A stretch of 64,000 nucleotides of DNA from Dioscorea cayenensis subsp. rotundata. Lineage: Eukaryota; Streptophyta; Magnoliopsida; Dioscoreales; Dioscoreaceae. The translations under genes and the position numbers were made by a program. This document shows positions 11,049-23,051 of this stretch, piece after piece; position 1 is the first letter of the stretch; every line of letters begins with the position of its first letter. A model generated the notes under the pieces. It did no database searches. It saw only the letters and a program-made list of their open reading frames with translations, and was not told the DNA's origin. The DNA lies in the NCBI RefSeq assembly GCF_009730915.1, contig NC_052488.1, positions 24,155,868 to 24,219,867 on the forward strand. Direction: 5' to 3'.

Positions 11049-12048
11049 NNNNNNNNNNNNNNNNNNNNNNNNNNNNNNNNNNNNNNNNNNNNNNNNNNNN
11101 NNNNNNNNNNNNNNNNNNNNNNNNNNNNNNNNNNNNNNNNNNNNNNNNNNNNNNNNNNNNNNNNNNNNNNNNNNNNNNNNNNNNNNNNNNNNNNNNNNNN
11201 NNNNNNNNNNNNNNNNNNNNNNNNNNNNNNNNNNNNNNNNNNNNNNNNNNNNNNNNNNNNNNNNNNNNNNNNNNNNNNNNNNNNNNNNNNNNNNNNNNNN
11301 NNNNNNNNNNNNNNNNNNNNNNNNNNNNNNNNNNNNNNNNNNNNNNNNNNNNNNNNNNNNNNNNNNNNNNNNNNNNNNNNNNNNNNNNNNNNNNNNNNNN
11401 NNNNNNNNNNNNNNNNNNNNNNNNNNNNNNNNNNNNNNNNNNNNNNNNNNNNNNNNNNNNNNNNNNNNNNNNNNNNNNNNNNNNNNNNNNNNNNNNNNNN
11501 NNNNNNNNNNNNNNNNNNNNNNNNNNNNNNNNNNNNNNNNNNNNNNNNNNNNNNNNNNNNNNNNNNNNNNNNNNNNNNNNNNNNNNNNNNNNNNNNNNNN
11601 NNNNNNNNNNNNNNNNNNNNNNNNNNNNNNNNNNNNNNNNNNNNNNNNNNNNNNNNNNNNNNNNNNNNNNNNNNNNNNNNNNNNNNNNNNNNNNNNNNNN
11701 NNNNNNNNNNNNNNNNNNNNNNNNNNNNNNNNNNNNNNNNNNNNNNNNNNNNNNNNNNNNNNNNNNNNNNNNNNNNNNNNNNNNNNNNNNNNNNNNNNNN
11801 NNNNNNNNNNNNNNNNNNNNNNNNNNNNNNNNNNNNNNNNNNNNNNNNNNNNNNNNNNNNNNNNNNNNNNNNNNNNNNNNNNNNNNNNNNNNNNNNNNNN
11901 NNNNNNNNNNNNNNNNNNNNNNNNNNNNNNNNNNNNNNNNNNNNNNNNNNNNNNNNNNNNNNNNNNNNNNNNNNNNNNNNNNNNNNNNNNNNNNNNNNNN
12001 NNNNNNNNNNNNNNNNNNNNNNNNNNNNNNNNNNNNNNNNNNNNNNNN
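11049..12048. other. Assembly gap of exactly 1000 N
   Basis: One thousand unknown bases, a typical placeholder length, so the true size is unknown. Open frames that run through it are artefacts. Confidence 0.99.
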
Positions 12049-12328
12049 GATATTGATTTCGAGTGTTCGTTTGTCTTTGAGTGGATTTTGGTAGTACGAC
12101 ACGATATTTTTCTTGAAGTGGTCGATTTATAAAAAGCTAATTCGACGCCGAGAGTCTTTTTGAGCTTATAGAGACTTTATCGACACCTAAATACTTGGGT
12201 TCTATTACTCGCTTTCTGACGAATAAATGACGGAAGTCGCAAGAAATGATGTCGGCTTCCCTCTTCGAGAGAAAAGTGGCACTCCTTCGGCTGACACTCC
12301 TTTTCTACCACGATTGAAATGAATGCCC
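12049..12328. mobile_element. MITE of the GGGCGTTCATTT family, truncated by the gap
   Basis: The sequence aligns with the inner and right parts of the MITEs at 37072-37435 and 57895-58263. It shares 'tttataaaaagctaa', the central 'ctgacgaataaat' string, and a right end AAATGAATGCCC, whose reverse complement GGGCATTCATTT matches the family terminus. The left end is lost in the gap. It is rich in CG-type differences from the other two copies. Confidence 0.65.
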
Positions 12329-12389
12329 CGAGCTTTGTAGTTGTGGATAGAAGTGATTGGAGTAAATTAGGGTTATGGAGCTCGAAATA

Positions 12390-13640
12390 GGATGCATGCG
12401 GAGTAGGGTCGATTAATGGCTCGGGAGCGCGGGAGGAGCAGGATCCACGGAGCGGAGGTATCGCCGTTGACTTCGCCCGAGCGAGCGAGCTGCGGTTGAC
12501 GCGGTGACCGAGGGGTGAACTTAGAATCACGCGAGTTTAAAACAAAAGGCAGCGTTCCGTCGAAGCGGCCGTCGAAAGGAGTGAGGCGTTTGATAGCGGA
12601 GAAGCGAAGGAGTAGGGTGTCGCGATTTGGTTGGCCGACTGCTTGGGAGTGTCGGCGGCGGCCGGCCCGGTGGGCCAAAGGGTTGATCGACGGTCGAGGA
12701 GAAGAGAGGGGAATGGGAGGAGGGTGGATCTCTTCCTGGTCGCAGCCCGTGCCCGATAGCCTCGTAGAGATGGAGGTTTGAGGAGATAAAGTTCCACTAC
12801 GGATGTCACGGGTGGCGAGCGACTAGCGTGAGCGAAGCTGAGTGTCGCTCGAAACGCGTGATCGAGTAGATAGAGCGGCGGCTCAGTCGGAGAGATGGCG
12901 TAATGCGGATGAGCTGACCGAAGCTTAAAGCAATTGGGCCTCGTGGTTGACGAGGAGGATGAGCAAAACATTGCTCAATTTCGGCGGCTTGAGAGATGCA
13001 ATCGAGGAAGAGAGGTGTTCGATGGAAAATAACCAATAAAGATGCCGTCTTGATGCACGGAGTGGAATCAGTTAGCAAAAATGCTTGCATGATGTCCGAT
13101 TTTGTGTCTCGGCGATACTATGAAAAGGCGATGTTCTGCTCTGGGAAAAGTCGAGATAGACATCCTCGCAGCAAAATAAAGAGAACCTCTGAAAGTTTTG
13201 GAAGGCAAAGGTGGGAGCGGAGAGAGGGTAGTGTGGCTGGGCGTTGAAGTAGGAGGGAGAGGGAAGAATGGGCTGAGGGTGGGAGGTGAAGGTAAGAGTT
13301 GGGGTGGTGGTGGAGGTGTCGGTCGATTCGGGAGATGCCCGACCATAAGATCAACCATGATGGATTATCGAGGCGCCAAAGACTTGGACCATGTCGAGCA
13401 TCACGAATGTTCTTGTATTGTCTTTATGAAAGCGGCGTCGAGGCGAGAGAGAGAAGGTCGTCGTGTCAGTGTTTGGGGCATTTGTGAAGCGGTCGGTCGC
13501 CCATGCGTGCTTGTGGTGGTCACGCCGTGTCGATCGAGGGTCAATGAAAGCACCAATGTAAGCGCTTCTGCGGGAGATGAGGGAGGAAGAGTTGATCACT
13601 GGATTGAGAAGGAGATAAAGCGATAGGAAGAGAGAAGGAA
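12390..13640 (-). pseudogene. Ty3/gypsy gag fragment, heavily frameshifted
   Basis: This is a paralogue of the gag at 41996-43333 in the same orientation and with the same neighbours. It shares 'ggagtagggtcgattaatgg' and the pyrimidine-rich leader (13620-13680, seen as GGAAGA repeats on the plus strand). Recognisable pieces include EPLIDPTPHAS, LYLLKPPSL and FDRPPPP-like proline segments. It is more broken than its paralogue, and many differences are CAG/CTG read as CG strings. The family packages retrotransposon RNA into virus-like particles. This copy has no open frame of that length. Confidence 0.65.
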
Positions 13641-13990
13641 GGAAGAAGAGAGAAGAAGAAGAAAGAAGAGAGAAGTAAGAGACAGTGATGGATAGAAGTG
13701 GAGATAATATTTCTCTATCAAACTACTTTCATTACTGCTTGCACATATATCGATTTCTTTTACAATAATGCTCACGCATTCCCATGTGAGAACACTATTC
13801 TCACTGAGTTACTGAAATGACGTTCCTCCCCATGCGACTACGACAATAACTAGCAGAGCATCCAGCGTCTACATTATAAAAGTCTTTATATTTTTGCGAA
13901 ATTTAACACACCCGATTGGGTCTTGATGCTCTCCTATCTTTGGCGGTCCCCACCATCCACCTGAGTTAGCCATTAACTCCTTATCGCCCG
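13641..13990 (-). mobile_element. Probable 5' LTR/leader of the gypsy gag element (copy A)
   Basis: It matches 43334-43574 nearly base for base apart from indels, and ends where homology to the lectin 3' flank (28141 onward) begins. It therefore belongs to the insertion and not to the lectin block. I could not define TG..CA ends or a primer-binding site with confidence. Confidence 0.4.
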
Positions 13991-15051
13991 AGAATCTAGT
14001 GTTTAACTCCCGGGATTAAACTCCGGTCGATCCCGGGTTGAAATTTTTGACATTTGAGTAGTTGAGTTTGAGAAAGAGTCCAAGGTCCATTTGATACGCA
14101 CGATTTTAAGGGACATGACAAGACAACTTCTATTGTTATGTGTTTGATTTACAAAACTATGGCTAGAAATCTGTACACTACACTGATCGTACATCACAAC
14201 TTTTTAATTTTTGTACTACCAAAATCACGCAGTGCATTTGGAACGATAACTATTCAAAATGGTGTCCCTATTTAAAATTAAAAATTTATACTATTCATTA
14301 CAAAAAGTTATAACATGATTTATTTATTTATTCATCTATTTAAAAAATTTATATATATATATATATATATTTATTTATTTATTTATTTATTTATCTATCA
14401 ATTTATTTGTTTTTAGGATTAAGATATTAATAAAAGTTTGTTTGTTTTGAATTAAATATTTTTAAAATTATATTGATTTTTTAATTTGTTGTTATATTGT
14501 TAGATATCTTAAAATTTGATAAGATTTTTATAAAATATTATTGTATATTTTTTATTATAAAACAAGTATAGAATAGTATATTATTGTAATTTATTATTTT
14601 GGGTTCCGTACTTATCTAAAGTAAACATTAATCAACACAAAAATTTTTATACTGTTCAATAAAAATCAAATATAAAAGCAAGAAAAATAGTTATATTATA
14701 CTCTAACTACTTGTATCGTATGTGTTTTTCCTTAACTCACAAATCAAACGGGACGAGAGTCGGGTGAGGTGCATTTCAATGAATTCATTCACCGTGGAGT
14801 GTCACCATCCAAGTCGAGATCTTCTAAAAACTCCACATACATATATATATATATATATATGATATATATATATAATATGTATTTTTAAAACCTGTTTATG
14901 CGCTCAAGTTGAACAGTAAAAGCAAACTTAAAATTACGAGAAGTTAACTTTATTACTCACTGGCCAAATTAGAAGGCTTCCACATGCATCAGATCACAAC
15001 TCACAACAAAGCCATGGCGGGAGGAGGGAGGCTAGCTAGCTAGCTCAGTAG
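13991..15051. repeat. Lectin 3'-flank block, copy A
   Basis: A paralogue of 28141-29326 and 43575-44634. It is AT-rich and holds (AT)n runs at 14351-14369 and 14832-14861 and TTTA repeats. It shares with the 43.6-kb copy, but not the 28.1-kb copy, the string 'aagggacatgacaagacaac', so it derives from a unit-2-like ancestor. Confidence 0.75.
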
Positions 15052-15624
15052 CTACTTATCGTGACCATCTCAATCCGCACGATCGATCACTAGGTTTGCC
15101 AACGCCCGAGACGGACGACGGACTGCATTTCTGGCCCATAGATGCCGAGATCCGCATTAGACCGCAGATAAGAACGAACTCCGACACTCACGGTTGCAGG
15201 CCACTCGTTGGTCCGAGTATATCACCACCCCAATACTTCACTCTAAACTCACCGTCTTGCTTCGAGTGTGTAAAGCAGTCACTATGCAAAATGTTGTCGG
15301 TTATACCCAGATGCCATTTTGTGACTGCGTCACTGGTGAGCACCAGTTGCGAAGCGGCTGCAGATGTGAACTGTCGCCACCATTCATCGATGGTGGTGCG
15401 ATGGGAGCTATATCACGGAGTATTGCACTCGATCGGTGACCTTAGCCTAATGACTAAGCCCTGCTCCGTGGTCTCGAGTGTCTGCTGCCGCAAAGAGTTG
15501 GTTGTCCAAATCTTTGGGGACGTAGTATGCGCGAAGGGTACCATCGTCATCGGGAGGATGAGGGCATAGGTCCCATACTTTCGGGACTCTGCATGGGCTC
15601 TGTTCGTATGTCTCTAACTGTCTC
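15052..15624 (-). pseudogene. Two-domain GNA-type lectin pseudogene (psi3), C-terminal part
   Basis: The minus strand aligns with L2 from its stop codon back to about the middle of domain 1 (QYGTYALVLRYDGT region). It keeps tracts such as LEANGEFRVK-like and YGP coding, but is broken by many small indels and interrupted at 15625 by an LTR. Upstream coding sequence, signal peptide and promoter are absent. Many differences from L2 lie at CAG or CTG positions (for example 'gatcagcac' in L2 against 'gatcgatcac' here), so part of the damage may be base-calling error. The LTR still makes it a pseudogene. No protein is expected. Confidence 0.85.
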
Positions 15625-17233
15625 TGTGAGCCCCACCCCTTAAATTAGATCCTGGCGTCAATGCAAAACTTTTTCAATCGAGCCATTGATTTATAAGATT
15701 TTAAAAACCCTTGTTCTTATCCCTTGCGGTTACCAAATATCACGACTTTAACTATATCTCCACCACCCATGATCTTCTATTGTCGTAGGGAAACCCCTAG
15801 CCCTCATTTCGTTTCCTTATGGTGGTGCAGCCGGCAAAAGACTAGTGGATCTTCTTTTGAGAGTTTGTTTGCTTCTTTCTGCAAGGTAGGATCCTAGAGC
15901 TTTAGTGCATAATATATATTAATGATTATTAATGCCGGTTGGCTCTAGATTTCTTTCTTTCTTAAACCCTAAAATTTGTTCTTATTTGTGATTCACCTTT
16001 AATCCTTGAGATTTAGCCCTCTGAGTTTCTAGGGTTTTGTTCCAATTTGTAGTTTCAAAGAGTTTTGTTTCTCTTTTGATGTACGCACTCTAAGCATATT
16101 CCTCTAGGATCTTTGACCGTGATGCTTTAGTGGATTTAATCACGTCTCAAGGATGAGATTTTTGCATGATATATTTGATGTAATGTGAAGTATAGTTGAT
16201 TGAGGTATAGCCTTTTTAGTATAATTGTCTCGAATGATATTTCTGTGCAGAACTTGAAGAATCATAGGCCAATTTTGATGATCGAGAGATTGAATTAGAT
16301 GAGGTGAAAAAAATAAGAAAGTCAGTCATTTGTGAGTTGTCTAATTGTTAGTAAAATTTCATTACCTGGAGTCATGGGTTGAGAGATATGCATATTTTTT
16401 AAAAGTATATGTCTCGAATTATAAGTTCGTAAATAGTTAGAGATTCAATCGAATGTTATAAATCGAGTAGTACTCTAAATTATGTGAATTTCGGATATGT
16501 TATAGTGTTACTATTATTCCTAGAATTTTGAAATTTGTGATTTGTAAAAAGTGTGAGTGAAGTTATGAGGGTTTTAGTACTCATCGATCATATTGGAATT
16601 ATTGATATGGCTTTTTAGAGTGGTAATTGCTATTGCACCTCACAATAATCAATATTTGGGAGTGTAGAATAATACTTTGAACTTTTTGCATTTTGTACCC
16701 TTCTAAAAATCTTTTTATTTAATATTATTGTTTGTTAGCCTTCGATTTGTTATTTTGAAAGTCTAATAGGATCTCTTCTCAAATATAGGAAATGCCAAAG
16801 CGTGTAAGGCTTTGAGAGTATGACGATAATCGTGTAAGTATCCCACATATAAATCTTATTATATGTATATACTTGAAAAATTCAAGTTTTATGAACTTTT
16901 GGAATTTTTAAAGAAAAATTACCGATTATTTTTGAAATATATATTTTGAGTTATTTATTTATTATTATTTTTGGAATTACTTTAAATTATTTGAAATTTT
17001 GAGTTAATGATATTTTATTTTGGATTACACATTATCGGAAATGTTTAAATATTTATTTTAATTCGGATTATTTTATTTGTAAAAATTTAAATAGTTTATC
17101 TAAATATGTATTATTCCAATTATGAATTTCAGATATATTTTTAGTTAATTTTATGATTAATTATTATTAATCTTTGTAAGTTATCATTCATGTTTGAATT
17201 CAAGTAACTGGTTTATTTTGCTATGATAAAATG
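15625..17233. mobile_element. Truncated gypsy-type LTR inserted in lectin psi3
   Basis: Begins TGTGAGCCCCACCCC and aligns with the first about 1610 bases of the solo LTR at 51796-54213, diverging after 'gctatgataaaatggg'. It sits at the same position of the lectin as that solo LTR. Both lectin copies read GTct before the insertion where L2 reads GTac, so a single ancestral insertion was duplicated. The right part is missing and the sequence joins an unrelated gypsy gag. Confidence 0.75.
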
Positions 17234-17289
17234 GGGGCGCTGGCAAAGCCAATGGTGTTTGTTTTCGAAAAGCCCACGAAATACTCGGG

Positions 17290-18110
17290 ATCAGTAGGGT
17301 AGATTTAGATCTCCATCGGCCTCTCAACAAAAACCATACTTATCTTCAAACAATTTGGCTAGAGTAACTGCCTTTGTAATTGAATCAGGTTGCCAAGGAA
17401 TAACTTCCCATTGTAATTCCTTTTTCAACCCACTAATAAAGCACTCCAATAATGCCTCATTGGATAATCCTTCTACTCTGTTAGCCAAGCTTGTGAATGT
17501 GTGATAATAGTCAGTTACTATATTCTCTTGCAACAATTTGAATAATGCATGTAGATTCAATTGCTTTTGCCAAAGCATACCAAGTAGAAACAGCTCCTGA
17601 TTTTTGCAACATTTGAAACCATGGAACTACAGGGACCATCAAAGTGTATGGTGCCACTTTCAATCTATAAGCATATGAAATATCATAATAGTCAAAAATT
17701 GCTCTGCACACGAAATATCCATCGAAGAGCATTGCTACCATCAAACCGAGACAAGTCCATTTCAGCTGATCTCCGGTGAGAATTTGCTTTGTGATTTCAC
17801 CTCAATCATGGACCCGTAATGATCTCATGATTATAATGCATATGCGAAGAAGAGCCCACAAACCGATGTGATTGTAAAGATTCCATACACTTAGCAATGA
17901 GGCGAGAGATTGCTCGATCATAGACATACGTTCATCCTTGGCCCTATCCTTTTCCTCTTTCTCGATCTAGAACAGATCATGATGCTTTCCAATTTAGCGA
18001 CTAAATCTTTGAGACTAGTATGTTCGATCCATGCTTAGAGTTCAAGAACGAAAAAGCAACAAAATGTAATGATCCTTAAACCAATGAAATCTAGTTCCAA
18101 ATTCAACACT
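17290..18110 (-). pseudogene. Ty3/gypsy gag fragment (second family)
   Basis: The minus strand reads, with frame changes, KDERMSMIEQSLASLL, then FDGYFVCRAIFDYYDISYAY, RLKVAPYTL, VPWFQMLQKSGAVSTWYALAKAIES, and in a clean 84-codon frame (17324-17578) LANRVEGLSNEALLECFISGLKKELQWEVIPWQP. This is the retrotransposon gag core with the usual W-F/YF-R-L arrangement and the ISGLK..L segment. There is no zinc knuckle, protease or polymerase. It abuts a truncated LTR of a different family, so the junction is nested or rearranged. Confidence 0.75.
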
Positions 18111-18113
18111 CCA

Positions 18114-18780
18114 AGTAAATTCAAGAAATTCGCAGAGAATTAAGCTCTAAATCAGAGCTTTATCACTAGAGTTTTTCTCTATATTACTCGGAAATTCATA
18201 GATCCTAATCTTTGAAATACATTCAAGCAATTCAGTAGATTATGCTCAGATCTAGGGTTTTCACAGATCAACAAACAACAAATAGGCTGATTACGGGTTC
18301 TACGAAATTCATTCATCAACAACTCTAAAAAGCATGAACAATCAACACGATGAGGAAAACAAACCCAGCGAGAGAACCTCCGCCGAATTCCTCTCCGATC
18401 GTCTCCGAGAAAGGCCTTCACTCTTCTTCTCCGATACCCTCCCTCTCCTTTTCCGCCTCCTTTTATCCCCAAAAGTAATCCAGGAAGCAGTATTTGCTCT
18501 CCTCCGCCTTCGCTTTCCCATCCCATACCCTAGCACCGCTGAATTGCTTTCTTGTATTTTATTACGGCCGTCCCACGTGGCCACTAACTTCCCTAGCTGT
18601 CATTGGCGATGCATACTTTAATGACGATTCTCGCTTGAGTGCTTCACCCAACGACCTCTTCCTCATTCGATCACCAATCCTTTTCACAACCTTTCTTTTT
18701 GACCGCCACCTGTAAATTGACTGCCATGTGGCTTTCTTCTAATGATCTGGCTTTGAACCTGTAAGGCAACATGACACTCT
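18114..18780 (-). mobile_element. Possible 5' LTR/leader of the second gypsy element
   Basis: This lies directly upstream of the gag on the minus strand. Read on that strand it holds a TATA-like GGGATAAAAGG followed by a CT/GA-rich leader, and a possible start near TGTCATGTTGCC (about 18774). A weak GCTCT..A string near 18147 may be the primer-binding site. The open frames here on both strands are probably incidental. The LTR identity is not proven because no partner LTR is present. Confidence 0.35.
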
Positions 18781-19148
18781 TATTGAGTACGTCTATGATT
18801 TAATGTTTCTGTATCATCTTATCAGTCTACATGTTGTTGTTTCAAATTGTATTTTTACACCTTCAGATAGAACCTTGGATTTGCTTAAGAAGCACTAGAA
18901 TTCTTATAGGTATATATATGCCAACCATGACATTTGTTAGCCATAGGTGTTGTTAAAAGCGAGAAAAGCACTCGCCTAGGCATTCAGGCGAGGTGAGGCC
19001 CCAGTGCCGCAACACCCCCTGGGCGAGGCGCCTTCAATGAGGCAAGCCCAGCACAGCGCTTGCCGTGACGGGCGTAAAAAGGAGCCGTCCTGTTTTTCCC
19101 TATTAGCTTTATATTCAATAGTTTTTCGATTAGTGTTAATTGGGATTT

Positions 19149-19495
19149 TAAAAAGGCACACTTATTAATAAGGAGGGAAATAAATTTAGGAGAGAAAAAT
19201 TAGGTGACTTTACAAAAGGCACATTTATTAATAAAGAAGAAAATAAATTTATGGGAGAAAAACTAGGTAATTTTAAAAAGGGCGCACTTACTAATAAGGA
19301 AAGAAATAAATTTAGAGGAGAAAAACTAGGTGATTTTAAAAAAAACACACTCATAAGGAAGGAAATAAATTTAGGGGAGAAAAACTAGCTGATTTTAAAA
19401 AGGCTCACTAAATAAATTTAGGAGAGAAAAACTAGGTGATTTTAAAAAAGACACTTACTAAATAAATTTAGGAAAAAAAAATTAGGCGATTTAAG
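19149..19495. repeat. Tandem repeat of about 63 bp
   Basis: Units read 'ggcacacttattaataagg' then 'aaataaatttagg' then 'agaaaaactaggtgatttt'. There are about three full units followed by three shortened ones. A minus-strand frame across it shows a 21-residue periodic repeat, which is a by-product of the period being a multiple of three. Confidence 0.8.
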
Positions 19496-19761
19496 TAGTA
19501 TTTTTTAAAAATAATGAGTGAATTAAGGGATTAACTTATTAATTAGAGAAAATTGAAGAGGCAACAACTCTAAATCTAGTGCTGAAGTTGAAGCTAGCTT
19601 AGATGATGAGGATGATGATGCTTAGAATTAAATGACTCATGAAGATAGAATTTACACTCCAAAAATTTTAGTTCTAGGCATCTAAGAAGTGTTTTTCTTG
19701 ATTTTTATGTTATGCATTGTTTGACTTAATGCTTTACTTTGCTGACTTTTAATTGTTCCAA

Positions 19762-19768
<7 letters not shown>

Positions 19769-19834
<66 letters not shown>
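19769..19834. repeat. (AT)33 microsatellite
   Basis: An uninterrupted alternating AT tract of about 66 bases within the hAT-like element. Confidence 0.95.
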
Positions 19835-19838
<4 letters not shown>

Positions 19839-20221
19839 TTATTTATTAATTAACGCTTTACTTTGCTCGGCGTGCGCTTTTCGTGCGCTCTCACATCGGG
19901 CAATAAAAATGTCTTAGCGCCTTAAGAGCGCCTAGCGTTTTAATTACACTGCTTTGGAGGATGTTGATTTGTTGCATTTTTGTGTAAAAAGTCATCTCTT
20001 TTTCCTTTTCTAAGCTTGAGAAAAACATTGTAAAGTGTTTTTTTCAGTCACAGATCTACTTCAACTAAAAACAATTACAGCTCTGTAGCTTTTTATGATT
20101 ATCTCGTCATTTGCTTTTCCTTTTTGCAGTTCCTTTTGAACAAAGAATATCTCTGAAATTTTTATATCATACATATTCAGTATGAATGCTTCTTTTTTAG
20201 TAAATTTTCTTCTTATTGCAG

Positions 20222-22530
20222 ATGAGGCATTGGAAGTTGCTGCTCGGAAAGCATTTATAGTGGTAATTTGAAAATTGATGAGATCTCGCCTTTTATTCGT
20301 TAATAATTCTTATCCGACTGTTTTTAAATTTTGTTTTTTGCTCTTTATATTGTTCTTTCTTGGTGAATTCTAATAAATTGCTGTTTAATTTTAAACTTTG
20401 TTTTGTCAGCTTTGGAATTATGTGTGAAATGTTTCATCTACTCACCCACTTACTTTTTGAAACATTCTCCTGATTAAATATGCCCCTTCTATCCTGAGAA
20501 TATGCTGCTGCTACTACTTCATCGGCTATTTTATTCCGTTTAAAGTTTATGTTGGCTTTTTCCCATAGCATTCCTTCTTATTAATGTATGCTATATCCTG
20601 ACTGTTATGCCATCCTCTGCAGCAAGACAAGGAGAGATATGACCAGCAGTTACATGATATGGCAGCGATGGTCGAAAGACTTGAAAACAGTCGACAAAAA
20701 TTACTAATGGAGGTAAGCTATCCTTCATCAATGTGTTGCAAAATAGAAAAGAGGTGACTGGACTACTCAGGTTCATAAATGGCAGATTGACTCACAATCA
20801 TCAGAGATAGAAAGGCTCTTTGAAGAGAATTCCAATATGGCAACTTCATATCAGGATGCCATGTCTGCTGCCATGCAATGGGAAAAATCAGGGTACACTA
20901 CTTGGCATGCTGGCATAGCTTGATTTTGCAGTAATTACTTTTGGTTTGGGATCATTTTCGATATCTTGTTGACCGTTTCATTTCCTTTTTGTTGTTATCT
21001 GGTTTATGTACTTTATGCCATATCAAAGCTTATGCTATGGTATCACAGCCTTGCTCACTTGGTAAACGTAGTTAATTATACTTATCATTAGGTAGTTTGC
21101 AAATAGTGCCTTTGGTAGTTCTCACCGTGACGATTGTGCCTTAGACAATAGTCATAGAAGCATGCATCATTCTTTTGTTTTTGTAATGTGTTTGAGGTTG
21201 ATATATGTGCAAAAGTATTATTTACCCCTTTTTATGTTGTCTTCTGGACATTTATGGATACTGTGTTTTTAAAACAAAATTTATTTATTTGGTCCACTTA
21301 TATGAATCTATAATCACATAATGTAATTACTTGCTGCCATGGCTCACTTTATGATCTTAATTTTCATTCAGTTAGCATAACTTAGGGTGGGTTGTCCATG
21401 AAAATAATTTTCTGCCACTACTTTGTGATGAAGGACCTTGAAACTTCACCTTACCTTCTGGCCCCATGCTTGCTTGGAGAAGGCCTCAGTTTATTTGGTT
21501 CTAAGAATTAATGCCATTCAATTTGGTGCTATGGTTTAGAATGGAATAATGTTGGCTAGATGGGAGGTATTCATCAACACTTGGATGTTTTTAATATTGA
21601 AATTGACAGGTGAAAGATTGCCTGAAGCAGAATGAAGAGCTTCGCCACCTTCTTGATAAAATGAGATCAGAGCAAGTTAACCCATTGCAATCAAGTGATG
21701 GAAATATCCCTTCATATCCTGATACTGAGAAAATTGTTGGGAACATGTCCACCTCTCCTGCATCTGCAGTTGAATATCAGTTACTCAAGGTCAGTTTTTA
21801 GAGCTGAAGCTTGAAAGTTTATTCTAATTGTTCTCAACGTAACGTATTGCTGGTTTAATTTATATGAATTTTCAGCACTCTGTTTTCTTCTCCTGCATTA
21901 AATTATATTTTTATTTGCTCCCAACTTTCCTGTTATTTGATCGGTAGTGTATGTAGAAATGTTGTGCGGATGTCATATGTTCATGGCCGTATATGCGGAC
22001 TTGAGTGATCTCTGACCCACCTAATATTAATGTGTATGCCAATAAAAACAACTACATATATGTTGAAGTGGAATGGTATTGTGTGGCCAATCTATAGTTC
22101 TGCTAAAAGGTCTCAAAGAAAACTTTGGCATGATATTTCTGAGCTATTTGGAGGGAAAGTTTGGTGTTTGGTACTATTTGAAGCTTAGTTGTGCATGGAA
22201 TCCAACATTTATCTGATCATATGCTTGTATATTATCTGGTGATCATTTGTAGGGCCAGCTTGCTAAAGAACAGAGTAGGGCGGAAACACTGTCAGCGGAG
22301 GTTATGAAACTTACAGCCGAACTCAGACGTTCAGTGCAATCTTATAACAACCGTGCGAGACTGTAATGCTTTTTTTATCATCCTCTGAACCTGTCGTCTG
22401 ATTGTTAGTAAAGGTTGTGTCATGGGTGACTAAAACCATGTCTTCCTCGTGCAGGTATAGACCAGTTTTTCCGAAATATAGAGAACGAGCTTATGAAAAT
22501 GAAGCAAGAAAGTTTTGTCTCCATTCAGCT
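20222..22530 (+). pseudogene. Partial coiled-coil protein gene, six exons recognisable, frameshifted
   Basis: Probable exons with GT-AG borders: 20222-20262, 20623-20712, 20786-20892, 21610-21789, 22253-22362 and 22455-22530. Together they read DEALEVAARKAFIV, then [78 protein letters not shown], and finally LYRPVF then, in a shifted frame, RNIENELMKMKQESFV. Heptad-like spacing of L, A and E suggests a long coiled coil. It resembles uncharacterised USO1-like plant proteins, but I do not name it. Two breaks sit at homopolymers: an extra A before 20890 and an extra base near 22470. No start exon, stop or poly(A) region was found. It is either a gene fragment or a gene damaged by sequencing error, and its 5' side lies next to the hAT-like element. 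Confidence 0.6.
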
Positions 22531-23051
22531 GTAAGTTTCCTATGATTCCATTCAATCTTCATCCTGTGTTTCTACTACGGGATCAGATCAATGACAGTTT
22601 ATATTAAGCATGCTCAAGAATTTTTTCCAATTATGAATATGTATTACTATGTTACTGTGGTGCTTGTGAACAGTGTTCCCGAAGCAGCATTTATTTCTCT
22701 TTAATTTTTCAAACCACAGTTCATTATGCATTACCTGGACAAAAAAATTAGGGAATGGACGCTTGTCAAATAATGTAAATTGTCAAGAAATGCTTGTTTT
22801 TGAGAGAATTTATTTTGTTGTAAATTTTAGTGTTATGAAGTCATATAAAAAAAACAACCCTGAATTATACGAGTTGTGGGCAAATACATCTTGTTTATTT
22901 CTTGCAGTTTATACTTTAAAAAAGACGGTTGACGCCATCCATGCACATATATGGTAGTAAAATAATCTAACACTCTTAACATCCTTATTTTCTTTAAAGA
23001 AATTGGTAGCCATGACATACAGAGGTTGTTGGACACATTAAAAGCCCATAG
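22531..23051. other. Intergenic DNA between coiled-coil gene and lectin L1
   Basis: About 520 bases. The two genes converge here. A 94-codon plus-strand frame (22673-22957) has no family resemblance. The region must hold the L1 3' UTR (minus strand), but I see no clear poly(A) signal. Confidence 0.5.

Larger units (their letters stand above)
18946..19951. mobile_element. hAT-like non-autonomous element with internal tandem repeats
   Basis: The left end 'ggtgttgttaaaagcg' followed by 'cactcgcctaggc' and the right end (reverse complement 'cagtgtaattaaaacgc' followed by 'taggcgctc') form degenerate inverted termini. Both are followed by GCGCC/GGCGAGGC-rich subterminal DNA, a style common in plant hAT MITEs. 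It contains a 63-bp tandem array and a long (AT)n run. I found no clear 8-bp duplication, so the boundaries are approximate. Confidence 0.5.

Noticed and set aside
10843..12132. Open frames of 358-419 codons on both strands around 11-12 kb
   Set aside because: They run through the 1000-N gap, so the translation is unknown residues.
18334..18621. 95-codon plus-strand and overlapping minus-strand frames
   Set aside because: Probably LTR/leader of the gypsy element; no domain.
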